Positions 7,615-17,151 of a stretch of DNA of 34,949 nucleotides are shown piece after piece (within the stretch, counting starts at the first letter, position 1; each line of letters starts with the position of its first letter). The translations under genes were made by a program, and so were the position numbers. The stretch spans positions 1-34,949 of the forward strand of contig VYEX01000035.1 in NCBI GenBank assembly GCA_009842675.1, given 5' to 3'. The notes below the pieces were generated by a model. That model saw only the letters and a program-made list of their open reading frames with translations. It made no database searches and had not been told where the DNA came from. The stretch comes from Acidimicrobiia bacterium (GTDB lineage Bacteria > Actinomycetota > Acidimicrobiia > Acidimicrobiales > Bin134).

Positions 7615-7697
7615 AGGACTCCTCCCGCCAGCCGACGCTAAGTAACCGTAGTACGTCTAATTGGGCAGTGCCGTCGGCCTCGGACTCCCCCTCTTAG
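7615..7697 (-). promoter_or_regulatory. Upstream region of the betaine-type transporter operon
   Basis: These 83 bases separate the rhomboid-like gene from the transporter ATPase and should carry the operon promoter unless there is read-through. They contain a ribosome site (GGAGGAG on the minus strand), a 9-base palindrome CGTAGTACG at 7647-7655, and a 7-bp inverted repeat GCCGACG 7631-7637 / CGTCGGC 7672-7678. No convincing -35/-10 pair was found. The palindromes are possible operator sites. Confidence 0.35.
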
Positions 7698-8597
7698 TCA
7701 GCGGCGGCGGCGCAGGCGACGGGCGTGGGCTTCCAGCTGCTTGCGCTGTTTGCGGGTCAGGCTTTCCAGACCTTGGCTGGCTACCTGGTCAAGCAGAGCA
7801 TCCATCTCGGGGGTGACCGACTCGTCACGGGTCGGAACCGCCCGCAAATGGTCTCGCCTCCGGGACCGTCGACGAGACCTCGAATGCCGAGGTTCGGTTG
7901 CAGTCTGACCCGAGCTTGACGCGAGCGACAGCTTCGGGATCCACGTCAGATTCGTGGCGTAGCCGAATGCTCTGATGCCGAGCAGCGCCACCGCCACCGT
8001 GCAGGCCAGCACGATCAGCGCAAACCAGTTGCGGTTGCTGGTGTATTGCAGAACATCAAGTCCCGCTATGACTATCGCGATCACCCAGCCCGGGATGCCG
8101 GGCCAGAACCTGGCATGGGCGTACTGGGCGGCAAAGGCCACCAATACGCCGACCTCCACCATCCGTAGGCCAGCTACGCCTCCGCTGACCCCGGTCAGGA
8201 CCTCCAGCGCGGTGACCACAACGGCAGGGATGACGGTTAGGGCGACAAGGAAGAACGCGAATCGCCAGCGTCCAAGGAGGGACTCGATCTGGGAGCCCAG
8301 CATGTAGAAGATGGCGAACAGGATGATCGTCCAGAAACTGATCTCGTTGGGAATGGGCCAGGTGACCAGCCTCCAGACCTCCCCTTCCAGAACACTGCCA
8401 AGGGGCATGCCCCGAAAGGTGAGGTCCTCTGACAGCAGCACCAGATTCCGGTAGAGCGGTCCGTATTGGCCTTCAGCTGCGGTGACAATCATCGAAATGA
8501 TGCCCAGGCCGACTACAAACGCGGTGGTGGAAACCGGGAACGTTCCGATGCGGAACCAGGGATCGTCGCTGTAGCCGAAGCGCCGTGAGGGATACAT
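7698..8597 (-). CDS. Rhomboid-fold membrane protein, probably catalytically inactive
   Basis: This 299-aa polytopic membrane protein resembles the rhomboid family: the GEVWRLVTWP segment followed by a helix ending MLGSQIESLLGRW corresponds to the rhomboid L1 loop and TM2 (Trp-Arg, then G-x-x-x-E). About six hydrophobic segments are followed by a basic Arg/Ser-rich stretch and a C-terminal helix (LLDQVASQGLESLTRKQRKQLE) like the one found at the C-terminus of many actinobacterial rhomboids. An active rhomboid needs GxSG in TM4 and His in TM6. The best TM4 alignment places GLRM at that site, and the last membrane segment has no His, so protease activity is unlikely. A GVSG occurs in the preceding loop but in the wrong register. 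It starts 2 bases after the third sulfatase stop, so it is probably in that operon. Confidence 0.72.
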   Translation of the reverse strand: MYPSRRFGYSDDPWFRIGTFPVSTTAFVVGLGIISMIVTAAEGQYGPLYRNLVLLSEDLTFRGMPLGSVLEGEVWRLVTWPIPNEISFWTIILFAIFYMLGSQIESLLGRWRFAFFLVALTVIPAVVVTALEVLTGVSGGVAGLRMVEVGVLVAFAAQYAHARFWPGIPGWVIAIVIAGLDVLQYTSNRNWFALIVLACTVAVALLGIRAFGYATNLTWIPKLSLASSSGQTATEPRHSRSRRRSRRRDHLRAVPTRDESVTPEMDALLDQVASQGLESLTRKQRKQLEAHARRLRRRR

Positions 8598-8599
8598 GG

Positions 8600-10873
8600 C
8601 TATTGGTGGCGCATGGCGTGGGCCATCTCGGCGTCGAAATCAAATGGGGGCAGCGGGCCGGTCTCGATGACCAATGATGCCAGGCCCTCGGGGGCTTCGA
8701 ACGGCGGCTGGTAGTCGTCGCACACCGGGAAAGGGCGGCCATAGCCCACGGTTAGAAAGGCTCCATCGGGGGACCAGCTGGTGGGAAGGGGCACCGGTTG
8801 CGCCCCCAGGCCGATCTCAACTCCGTCAGCAGTGAGCGTCACCGTGAACGAGCCATCCTCGGTCGGGGCCAACTCCGCACCCATCAACCGGGCACCAGAT
8901 GGGATGGGGGCGACGGCCCGGCGCTCCCGCCCGTGCACCACCGCCACCCAGCGCAATTGGCCATCGGCCAAGAACATCGCCCAGCCGGAGATCCAATCGC
9001 CCTGCTCACAGATGATGCCAGCAGCACCCTCGGGCAAGCCTTCGGGGAAAGCGGCCACAGCCCGGTAGCCGCCGAACTGCAACGGACCAGTGGTTTCATG
9101 CACCTGGTCGCCCGGGACCAGTTCGTAACGAGACCGCAGCGACATCCAGGGGGCGTACATGTGGGCGATCCGGTTGTTCTGCGTGTCATCGAGGGGGAGC
9201 ACCCCGTTGCGGTCGGCCTCGGCGTCCCACAATTCGATCATTTCGGACAGCTTCTCGGGGTGCTGGTCGGCCAGATTCCGAGACTCGATGGGATCGGCCA
9301 CGGTGTCGAACAGCTCCCACTCGTCTTCGGCGAAGTCATGGCTGCCCACGATGGCGTCTCTATCAGCGGCGGTGAACTGGTTGACGTGGTTGGTGACCGC
9401 CTTCCAGCCCTGGTGGTACATGGCCCGGCTGCCCCAACACTCGTAGTACTGGCTGGTGCGGGCGGCGCCGGGATCATCGTCGACGACGATTCGCCGCATG
9501 CTCGCGCCGTCGAATGACATCTGCTCCACCCCGTCGAACATTGTCGGGGGCTGCACTCCGATCAGATCCAGGATCGTAGGCGTCACATCGGTCACGTGGG
9601 AATACTGATGGCGAAGTTCGCCCGCCGTGGCGATACCGGCTGGCCACGACAAGATCAAGGGGTCGCGCACCCCCCCTTCGAATGTGTACCGTTTCCACCG
9701 GCGGAAGGGGGTGTTGCCGGCCAGGGCCCACCCCCAGGGATAGTGCCCATAGGAGCGGATCCCGCCGAGGTCGTCGTAGTGGGACAGCTCCAGCTCCAGG
9801 TCGTCTTCTCCCTCGCTGATGTAGTGGCGGATCTGGTTCCAGGTGCCGTCGGGCCCGCCCTCGGGCGAGCTGCCATTGTCGGAGATCAAGGCCACTACGG
9901 TGTTTTCGGCCTCGCCGGTCGACTCCAAATGGTCGAGCACTCGGCCGATGTGGTGGTCGGCGTGGCTCACGACTCCGGCGTACACCTCCATCATGCGGGC
10001 ATACAGCCGTTGGCGGACAGGGTCGACATTGTCCCAAGGCTCGACCCATTCGGGTCGCTCGGATAGTGCGACGTCGCCAGCAATGATTCCCATCTCCTTC
10101 TGACGGGCCAGCACCTCTTCTCGCCACACGTCCCAACCTTGGTCGAACTGCCCGGCATAGCGATCGATCCACTCCAGGGGTGCATGGTGGGGGGCGTGGG
10201 GTGTGCCGGTGGCGTACCACATCATGAACGGCCGATTGGGGTCGGCCAGTCGAAGGTTGCGCAGGTAGTTGATGGCTTGGTCGGCCAGGTCGCCGTCGAG
10301 GTGGTATCCCTCCTCTGGGGTGGCGGGTGGTTCGATATAGGTCTGGTCGCGAATGAGCTTGGGGGTCCACTGGCTGGTCTCCGCGTCTATGAACCCGTAG
10401 TAGTGGTCGAACCCGACTCCGGTGGGCCACGTGTTATATGGCCCGGCGGCCCGCTGGTCCCGGGGCGTGAGGTGCCACTTCCCCACCGCGAAGGTGGCCC
10501 AGCCCTCGGCTGCCAGGTATTGCGCCAACGTCCCGGCAGAATCGGGGATCTTTCCGTTGTAGCCGGGAAAGTTGACGGGTAGGTCGGTGACCATCCCAAT
10601 CCCCACCCGATGGTGATTGCGCCCGGTGAGCAGGCAGGCACGGGTGGGAGAGCAGATCGCGGTGGTGTGGAAATTGGTGAACCGCAGACCCCGGCCGGCC
10701 AGGCGGTCGAGGTTGGGCGTGTCGATGTCGGAGCCATAACACCCGAGCTGGGCGAAGCCGAGGTCGTCCAACACGATGACCATCACATTGGGGGCTTCGG
10801 GATCGTAGGGCCGAGGCACCGGCGGTGACGTTGATTCGGCCAGGGTTAGCCCGATGCGGTGCTCGGAGGACAC
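8600..10873 (-). CDS. Type I sulfatase, third of three tandem copies
   Basis: This 757-aa arylsulfatase-type enzyme hydrolyses sulfate esters. The N-terminal Asp-Asp metal pair is in VLDDLGF. The sulfatase signature CSPTRACLLTG carries the Cys (residue 74) that formylglycine-generating enzyme converts to the catalytic aldehyde. GKWHLTP supplies Lys and His, and SDNGSS supplies the later metal Asp-Asn. Size and the NFHTTAICSPTR context resemble large mycobacterial/Pseudomonas AtsA-type sulfatases. No signal peptide is visible, so it should act in the cytoplasm. The GTG start at 10873 lies 2 bases after the stop of the previous copy with no clear ribosome site, suggesting translational coupling. 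It differs from the other copies at scattered positions (for example GIGMVTDLP and GFIDAETSQW), hinting at altered specificity. Confidence 0.93.
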   Translation of the reverse strand: MSSEHRIGLTLAESTSPPVPRPYDPEAPNVMVIVLDDLGFAQLGCYGSDIDTPNLDRLAGRGLRFTNFHTTAICSPTRACLLTGRNHHRVGIGMVTDLPVNFPGYNGKIPDSAGTLAQYLAAEGWATFAVGKWHLTPRDQRAAGPYNTWPTGVGFDHYYGFIDAETSQWTPKLIRDQTYIEPPATPEEGYHLDGDLADQAINYLRNLRLADPNRPFMMWYATGTPHAPHHAPLEWIDRYAGQFDQGWDVWREEVLARQKEMGIIAGDVALSERPEWVEPWDNVDPVRQRLYARMMEVYAGVVSHADHHIGRVLDHLESTGEAENTVVALISDNGSSPEGGPDGTWNQIRHYISEGEDDLELELSHYDDLGGIRSYGHYPWGWALAGNTPFRRWKRYTFEGGVRDPLILSWPAGIATAGELRHQYSHVTDVTPTILDLIGVQPPTMFDGVEQMSFDGASMRRIVVDDDPGAARTSQYYECWGSRAMYHQGWKAVTNHVNQFTAADRDAIVGSHDFAEDEWELFDTVADPIESRNLADQHPEKLSEMIELWDAEADRNGVLPLDDTQNNRIAHMYAPWMSLRSRYELVPGDQVHETTGPLQFGGYRAVAAFPEGLPEGAAGIICEQGDWISGWAMFLADGQLRWVAVVHGRERRAVAPIPSGARLMGAELAPTEDGSFTVTLTADGVEIGLGAQPVPLPTSWSPDGAFLTVGYGRPFPVCDDYQPPFEAPEGLASLVIETGPLPPFDFDAEMAHAMRHQ

Positions 10874-10875
10874 GG

Positions 10876-13149
10876 CTACTGGTGGCGCATGGCGTGGGCC
10901 ATCTCGGCTTCGAAATCGAATGGGGGCGGCGGTCCTGTCTCAATGACCAATGAGGCCAAGCCCCCAGGGGCTTCGAACGGGGGCTGGTAGTCGTCGCACA
11001 CCGGAAAGGGACGGCCAAATCCCACGGTAAGGAAGGCTCCGTCAGGAGCCCAGGTGGTGGGAAGGGGCACCGGCTCGGCACCCTGGCCGATTTCGGCCTC
11101 ATCGGCGGTGAGCGTCACCGTGAATAGACCGTCTTCGGTCGGGGCCAGCTCGGCGCCAACAAAGCGCGCCCTAGCCGGGACAGGGGCGATTACCCGGTAT
11201 TCCCTCCCGTGCACCACCGCCACCCAGCGGAGCTCGCCGTCAGCCAGAAACATCACCCAACCGGAGATCCAATCGCCCTGCTCGCAGATGATGCCAGCAG
11301 CACCCTGGGGCAAGCCGCCAGGAAATGCGGCCACGGCCCGGTAGCCGCCGAATTGCAACGGTCCTGAGGCTTCATGCACCTGGTCGCCCGGGACCAGTTC
11401 GTAACGAGACCGCAGCGACATCCAGGGGGCGTACATGTGGGCGATCCGGTTGACCGCGGTGTCGTCAATGGGTAGCACCCCATTGCGGTCAGCCTCGGCG
11501 TCCCACAACTCCACCAGTTCGGCCAGCTTCTCAGGGTGTTGGTCGGCCAGGTTGTGCGATTCGGTTGGATCGGCCTCGGTGTCGAACAGCTCCCACTCGT
11601 CTTCGGCGAAGTCGTGGCTGCCCACGATTGCGTCTCGCTCGGCGGCGGTGAGCTGATTGACGTGATTGGTGACCGCCTTCCAACCTTGGTGGTACATGGC
11701 TCGGCTGCCCCAGCACTCGTAGTACTGGCTGGTGCGGTGGTCGGGGGAGCCAGCGTTGTCGAGCACGGTCCGCATGCTGACGCCGTCGAACGACATCTGC
11801 TCCACCCCGCCGAACACAGTCGGGGGCTGCACTCCGGCCAAATCCAGAATCGTGGGCATCACATCAGTCACGTGGCAGTACTGATGGCGCAACTCTCCCC
11901 GAGCAGCCATCCCGGCCGGCCACGACAAGATCAGGGGGTCGCGCACTCCGCCCTCGAAGGTGTACCGCTTCCACCGACGAAAGGGGGTGTTGCCGGCCAG
12001 TGCCCAACCCCAGGGATAGTGCCCGGAGGAACGGAACCCGCCAAGGTCGTCTAAGTGGGACAACTCCAACTCCAGGTCGTCGGGATCGTCGCTGATGACG
12101 TGACGGTTGTGGTTCCAGCTTCCGTTGGGACCCCCTTCGGCCGAGGCACCGTTATCGGAGATGAGGGCGACCACAGTGTTGTCGGCATCACCCGATTGAT
12201 CGAGATAGTCCAGAATTCGGCCGATGTGGTGGTCGGCGTGACTCAAGAACCCGGCGTACACCTCCATCATGCGGGCATACAGACGCTGGCGCTCGGGGTC
12301 GATCTCATCCCAAAGCTCAACCCACTCGGGTCGAGCCGACAACCCCACATCGGCAGCGATGACCCCCATTTCCTTTTGGCGGATCAGCACCTCTTCTCGC
12401 CACATGTCCCAACCGCGGTCGAATTGCCCGGCATAGCGGTCGATCCACTCCGGGGGGGCTTGGTGGGGAGCGTGGGGGGCACCGGTGGCATACCACAGCA
12501 TGAACGGCCGATCGGGGTCGGCCAGCCGCAGGTTATGCATGTAGTTGATGGCTTGGTCGGCCAGGTCGCTTTCGACGTGGTATCCCTCCTCCGGGGTGGC
12601 CGGGGGCTCGATATACGTCTTGTCGCGGATGAGCTGGGGGGTCCATTGATTGGTCAGCCCGTTGAGGAACCCGTAGTAATGATCGAACCCGACTCCGGTG
12701 GGCCAGGTGTGATACGGCCCGGCGGCTCGCTGGTCGCGGGGCGTGAGGTGCCACTTCCCCACCGCGAAGGTGGCCCAGCCCCCAGCTCCCAGGTAGTGGG
12801 CCAACGTCCCGGCAGAATCGGGGATCTGCCCGTTATAGCCGGGGAAGTTGATGGGCATGTCGGTGAGCATCCCCACCCCCACCCGATGGTGATTGCGCCC
12901 GGTGAGCAGGCAGGCGCGGGTCGGAGAGCAAACAGCGGTGGTGTGGAAGTTGGTGAACCGCAACCCCCGGGCCGCTAGGCGGTCCAAGTTGGGGGTGTCA
13001 ATGTCGGAGCCATAACACCCCAGTTGAGAGAAACCGAGGTCGTCCATCACGATGACCAGCACGTTGGGGGCCTGGGAGTCGTAGGGCCGCGGCACCGGCG
13101 ACGAGGTCGATTCGGCCAGGGTGAGCCCGATGCGGTGCTCGGAGGACAC
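10876..13149 (-). CDS. Type I sulfatase, second of three tandem copies
   Basis: This is a 757-aa paralogue of the flanking sulfatases, collinear over its whole length. It retains the Asp-Asp metal pair (VMDDLGF), formylglycine Cys74 in CSPTRACLLTG, GKWHLTP and the SDNGAS metal motif. It starts with GTG at 13149, two bases after the first copy's stop. The central region is the most diverged of the three: NGSWNHNRHVISDDPDD here, where the other two have NQIRHYIS, and GFLNGLTNQW near residue 160. These differences lie beside conserved active-site segments and may reflect a different sulfated substrate. No signal peptide is seen. Maturation would need a formylglycine-generating enzyme encoded elsewhere. 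Confidence 0.93.
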   Translation of the reverse strand: MSSEHRIGLTLAESTSSPVPRPYDSQAPNVLVIVMDDLGFSQLGCYGSDIDTPNLDRLAARGLRFTNFHTTAVCSPTRACLLTGRNHHRVGVGMLTDMPINFPGYNGQIPDSAGTLAHYLGAGGWATFAVGKWHLTPRDQRAAGPYHTWPTGVGFDHYYGFLNGLTNQWTPQLIRDKTYIEPPATPEEGYHVESDLADQAINYMHNLRLADPDRPFMLWYATGAPHAPHQAPPEWIDRYAGQFDRGWDMWREEVLIRQKEMGVIAADVGLSARPEWVELWDEIDPERQRLYARMMEVYAGFLSHADHHIGRILDYLDQSGDADNTVVALISDNGASAEGGPNGSWNHNRHVISDDPDDLELELSHLDDLGGFRSSGHYPWGWALAGNTPFRRWKRYTFEGGVRDPLILSWPAGMAARGELRHQYCHVTDVMPTILDLAGVQPPTVFGGVEQMSFDGVSMRTVLDNAGSPDHRTSQYYECWGSRAMYHQGWKAVTNHVNQLTAAERDAIVGSHDFAEDEWELFDTEADPTESHNLADQHPEKLAELVELWDAEADRNGVLPIDDTAVNRIAHMYAPWMSLRSRYELVPGDQVHEASGPLQFGGYRAVAAFPGGLPQGAAGIICEQGDWISGWVMFLADGELRWVAVVHGREYRVIAPVPARARFVGAELAPTEDGLFTVTLTADEAEIGQGAEPVPLPTTWAPDGAFLTVGFGRPFPVCDDYQPPFEAPGGLASLVIETGPPPPFDFEAEMAHAMRHQ

Positions 13150-13151
13150 GG

Positions 13152-15422
13152 CTATTGGTGGCGCATGGCGTGGGCCATTTCGGCATCAAAGTCGAAGGGG
13201 GGCAGCGGTCCTGTCTCAATGACCAATGAGGCCAGGGCTTTGGGAGCCTCAAACGGTGGCTCGTAGTCGTCGCACACTGGGAAGGGGCGGCCAAAGCCCA
13301 CGGTGAGAAAGGCCCCGTCGGGCGCCCAGTTGGTGGGCAGGGGCACCGGCTTGGCACCCTGGCCGATCTCGGCCTCGTCGGCAGTGAGCGTGACAGTGAA
13401 CAGCCCGTCGTCGGTCGGGTCCAGCACCGCACCCACAAAGCGCGCTCCGGTCGGAACGGCAGCGGCGGCCCGGTGCTCCCGTCCGTGCACGACCGCCACC
13501 CAGCGGAGCTCACCGTCAGCCAAGAAGAGTGCCCAACCGGCAATCCAATCCCCTTGCTCGCAGATGACTCCGGCGGCGCCTTCGGGGAGACCATCGGGAA
13601 AGGCGGCTAGGGCCCGGTAGCCGCCGAACTGCATCGGCCCGGCGGCCTCGTGCACCTTGTCGCCGGGGACCAGTTCGTAGCGGGATCGCAGCGACATCCA
13701 AGGGGCGTACATGTGGGCAATGCGGTTCATGGCGGTGTCGTCGAGAGGCAGCACCCCATTGCGATCGGCCTCGGCGTTCCACAACTCCACAAGTTCGGCC
13801 AGCTTGTCGGGGTGCTGTTCGGCCAGATTGTGAGACTCGGTGGGATCGGCCACGGTGTTGAACAACTCCCATTCGTCGTCGGCGAAATCGTGGCTGCCCA
13901 CGATGGCGTCTCGCTCGGCGGCGGTGAGCTGGTTGACGTGGTTGGTGACCGCCTTCCAACCGTCGTGGTACATGGCCCGGCTGCCCCAGCACTCGTAGTA
14001 TTGGCTGGTACGGGCGGCGTCGGGATCATCATCGCCGATTATCGGCCGCATGCTGACGCCGTCGAACGACATCTGCTCCACCCCGCCGAACACAGTCGGT
14101 GCCTGTACCCCGGCCAAATCCAGGATCGTGGGCATCACATCGGTGACGTGGCTGTACTGATGGCGGAGCTCGCCCCGAGCGGCGAGACCAGCCGGCCACG
14201 ACAGGATCAAGGGATCGCGCACTCCCCCCTCGAACGTGTACCGCTTCCACCGCCGGAAGGGGGTGTTGCCGGCCAGGGCCCACCCCCAGGGATAGTGCCC
14301 GGAGGAGCGGAACCCGCCGAGGTCGTCGTAGTGGGCCAGCTCCAGCTCTAGATCGTCTTCTTCGTCACTTATGTAGTGACGGATCTGGTTCCAACTGCCG
14401 TTGGGCCCACCTTCGGCTGAAGAGCCGTTGTCGGAGATCAACGCCACCACGGTGTTGTCGGCCTCGCCCGACTGCTCGAGATAGTTCAGAAGTCGGCCGA
14501 TGTGGTGGTCAGCATGGCTCAAGAACCCGGCGTACACCTCCATCATGCGGGAATACAGCCGTTGGCGATCAGGGTCGACATCATCCCAAGGCTCAACCCA
14601 CTCGGGTCGAGCCGACAATTCCACATCAGCAGCGATGACCCCCATCTCCTTTTGACGGGCCAGCACTTCCCCTCGCCAAACATCCCACCCCTGGTCAAAT
14701 TGCCCGGCGTAGCGGTCGATCCACTCCGGGGGCGCCTGGTGGGGGGCATGGGGAGTACCGGTGGCGTACCACATCATGAACGGCCGATCGGGATCGGCCA
14801 GCCGCAATCCCCGCAGGTAGTCGATGGCCTGCGCAGCCAGATCGGCATCAAGGTGGTATCCCTCCTCCGGGGTGGAGGGGGGCTCGATATAGGTCTGGTT
14901 GCGTATGAGCTGGGGGGTCCACTGGTTGGTCTCCCCGTTGAGGAACCCGTAGTAGTGGTCGAAGCCGACCCCGGTCGGCCAGGTGTGATACGGCCCCGCA
15001 GCCCGCTGGTCGCGGGGCGTGAGATGCCACTTCCCCACCGCGAATGTGGCCCAACCCTCGGCACCCAAGTATTGGGCCAAGGTCCCGGCGGAGTCGGGGA
15101 TCTGTCCGTTATAGCCAGGGAAGTTGACAGGCATATCGGTGAGCATGCCCACCCCGACCCGATGGTGATTTCGCCCGGTGAGCAGACAGGCCCGGGTAGG
15201 AGAGCAGACAGCGGTGGTGTGGAAGTTGGTAAAGCGCAGCCCCCGGCCCGCTAGTCGGTCCAAGTTGGGGGTGTCGATGTCGGAGCCGTAGCACCCCAAC
15301 TGGGCGAAGCCGAGGTCGTCCATCACGATGACCAGCACATTGGGGGCATCGGGATCGTAGGGCCGCGGCACCGGCGGCGAGGTTGATTCGGCCAGGGTGA
15401 GCCCAATGCGGCGTTCCGTCAT
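13152..15422 (-). CDS. Type I sulfatase, first of three tandem copies
   Basis: This 756-aa sulfatase is transcribed first of the three and begins with ATG at 15422, about 30 bases after the monooxygenase stop. Key residues: Asp35-Asp36 metal pair, formylglycine Cys73 in CSPTRACLLTG, Lys131 and His133 in GKWH, and SDNGSS further on. The C-terminal 200 residues form a beta-rich region shared by all three copies, as in AtsA-type enzymes. It has no export signal. Its place directly behind a P450 and a flavin monooxygenase suggests that sulfate removal and oxidation act on the same class of small molecule, an inference from context only. Confidence 0.93.
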   Translation of the reverse strand: MTERRIGLTLAESTSPPVPRPYDPDAPNVLVIVMDDLGFAQLGCYGSDIDTPNLDRLAGRGLRFTNFHTTAVCSPTRACLLTGRNHHRVGVGMLTDMPVNFPGYNGQIPDSAGTLAQYLGAEGWATFAVGKWHLTPRDQRAAGPYHTWPTGVGFDHYYGFLNGETNQWTPQLIRNQTYIEPPSTPEEGYHLDADLAAQAIDYLRGLRLADPDRPFMMWYATGTPHAPHQAPPEWIDRYAGQFDQGWDVWRGEVLARQKEMGVIAADVELSARPEWVEPWDDVDPDRQRLYSRMMEVYAGFLSHADHHIGRLLNYLEQSGEADNTVVALISDNGSSAEGGPNGSWNQIRHYISDEEDDLELELAHYDDLGGFRSSGHYPWGWALAGNTPFRRWKRYTFEGGVRDPLILSWPAGLAARGELRHQYSHVTDVMPTILDLAGVQAPTVFGGVEQMSFDGVSMRPIIGDDDPDAARTSQYYECWGSRAMYHDGWKAVTNHVNQLTAAERDAIVGSHDFADDEWELFNTVADPTESHNLAEQHPDKLAELVELWNAEADRNGVLPLDDTAMNRIAHMYAPWMSLRSRYELVPGDKVHEAAGPMQFGGYRALAAFPDGLPEGAAGVICEQGDWIAGWALFLADGELRWVAVVHGREHRAAAAVPTGARFVGAVLDPTDDGLFTVTLTADEAEIGQGAKPVPLPTNWAPDGAFLTVGFGRPFPVCDDYEPPFEAPKALASLVIETGPLPPFDFDAEMAHAMRHQ

Positions 15423-15452
15423 GGGACTTGAAGATAGACGACGGCTAGATCG

Positions 15453-17117
15453 CTAAGACGAGATGAGGTCGAAGCCCTCGTAGCTGGCGGCGGCCACTTG
15501 ATCGCACTTTTCGGCGTAATCGGGGAAGCCGGGGAGGGGCATGAACACTCGGGTCTTGCCGGGGATGTTGGCCCCCAGGTACCAGGAGTTGCAGGTGGGG
15601 TACAGCGTGTAGCTGGCCACCAGGTTTACGTGGTCCACCCAGGCTTCGGTGGCCTGCTCGGTGGCCTCGATGTGACGGTGGCCGTTGGCTCGCATGTAGC
15701 TGATGCAGTCGCCAATCCAGTCCACGTGCTGCTCGATGCACACGATCATGTTGGCCAGCACTGAGGGGCTGCCCGGGCCGGTGATGGTGAACATGTTGGG
15801 GAAGCCGGGAACGCCCAAGCCCAGGTAGGTACGGGGTCCGGCGTACCATTGATCGGCCAGGGGGAGCCCCTCGCGGCCTTGAATGTCGATGCGGAGCAGC
15901 GAGCCGGTCATGGCGTCGTAACCGGTGGCGAACACGATCACATCGAGGTCATATTCGGCACCGTCGGCGGTGCGCAGGCCGCCGGGGGTGATCTCGGCGA
16001 TGGTGTTCTCGCTGATGTCCACCAGCGTGACGTTGTCTCGGTTGAACGTCATGAAGTAGTCGGTGTCGAGCACCAGTCGCTTGCACCCGATGTAGGTGGT
16101 GGGGATGAGCCGTTCCGCTACCTCGGGATCCTTCACCGTCTCGCGGATCTTGGCCTTGACGAAGTCGGCGGCCACGTGGTTGGCCTCGGGGGTTCGGGCG
16201 ATGTCGGAGTAAGCACCTAGGAAGGCGAAGCCGCCGATCTCCCAACGGGAGTCGAACTCCTTGAACGCCTCGTCAACCTCGACGTCGAGTACCGAACCCT
16301 CATTCCAGTCGAACCGGGCGCCGAGCGCGCCTTGCTGGGACTTGTTCTTCTCCCGGAGTCGGCGGTAGTCGGCTTTGACCTCGGCTTGCTCGACCGGGTC
16401 GAGAGGGTGGTTGCGGGCCGGTATGGCGTATTGCGGCGTGCGCTGGAACACGGTGAGGTGCTCGGCGGTCTCAGCGATCACCGGAATGGCTTGAATCCCC
16501 GAAGAGCCGGTACCGATTATGCCGACCCGCTTGCCGGTGAAGTCGATGCCCTCTTTGGGGTAGCGGCCGGTGTGGCATATCTCGCCTTCGAAGGTGTCGG
16601 TGCCTTCGATGTCGGGCACGTTGGAGGACGACAGACAGCCCACCGCGGTGATCAGGTACTCAGCGGTCACCAGATCGGCATCGGGCCCAGCGGGGGCGTG
16701 GTTATGGTCGATGTGGTCCACCGCGGGGGCGCTGCTGATGAGCCAGCGCCCGGATTCGTCGTCAAAGGCCGCCTTGGTGACCTTGGTGTTGAACTGGATG
16801 TCCCGATACAGGTCGTAGCGCTCGGCCACGTGCTGGGCGTAGCGGAGGATCTCTGGCTGGCCTGGATAGCGCTCGGTCCACTCCCACTCCTGCTCCAGTT
16901 CAGGGTCGAAGCTGTAGCAATACTCCAGGCTCTCCACGTCGCAGCGAGCACCGGGATAGCGGTTCCAATACCAGGTGCCGCCCACATCGTCGCCGGTCTC
17001 ATAAACCTTGGCGGTTAGTCCCATCTGGCGAAGCTTGTACAGCATGTAGATGCCGGCGAATCCGGCGCCGATGACCACGGCGTCGTAGTGGACAGGATTT
17101 TGATCGTTGGTGCTCAT
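15453..17117 (-). CDS. Flavin-dependent monooxygenase, Baeyer-Villiger type
   Basis: This 554-aa class B flavoprotein should use FAD and NADPH to insert oxygen into ketones (or hydroxylate related compounds). The FAD Rossmann motif is GAGFAG (residues 17-22). The longer Baeyer-Villiger fingerprint GGTWYWNRYPGARCD is complete. The shorter fingerprint reads FEGEICHTGRYP, with Tyr where Trp is commonest, and the NADP-binding motif is GTGSSG. The start is set at the ATG at 17117 because a longer frame from 17201 would add 28 non-conserved residues and overlap the upstream P450; the gap to the P450 stop is then 34 bases. It lies between P450 and sulfatase genes on the same strand, so co-transcription is likely. 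Steroid or terpenoid ketones are plausible substrates. Confidence 0.88.
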   Translation of the reverse strand: MSTNDQNPVHYDAVVIGAGFAGIYMLYKLRQMGLTAKVYETGDDVGGTWYWNRYPGARCDVESLEYCYSFDPELEQEWEWTERYPGQPEILRYAQHVAERYDLYRDIQFNTKVTKAAFDDESGRWLISSAPAVDHIDHNHAPAGPDADLVTAEYLITAVGCLSSSNVPDIEGTDTFEGEICHTGRYPKEGIDFTGKRVGIIGTGSSGIQAIPVIAETAEHLTVFQRTPQYAIPARNHPLDPVEQAEVKADYRRLREKNKSQQGALGARFDWNEGSVLDVEVDEAFKEFDSRWEIGGFAFLGAYSDIARTPEANHVAADFVKAKIRETVKDPEVAERLIPTTYIGCKRLVLDTDYFMTFNRDNVTLVDISENTIAEITPGGLRTADGAEYDLDVIVFATGYDAMTGSLLRIDIQGREGLPLADQWYAGPRTYLGLGVPGFPNMFTITGPGSPSVLANMIVCIEQHVDWIGDCISYMRANGHRHIEATEQATEAWVDHVNLVASYTLYPTCNSWYLGANIPGKTRVFMPLPGFPDYAEKCDQVAAASYEGFDLISS

Positions 17118-17151
17118 GGTTGTGGAGGAAGGCTCTGGTCGGGAACGGGAA

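Noticed and set aside
8600..15422. Sulfatase triplication as a transposon or assembly artefact
   Set aside because: The copies differ at many amino acids throughout, and no inverted repeats or transposase are nearby, so they are established paralogues.
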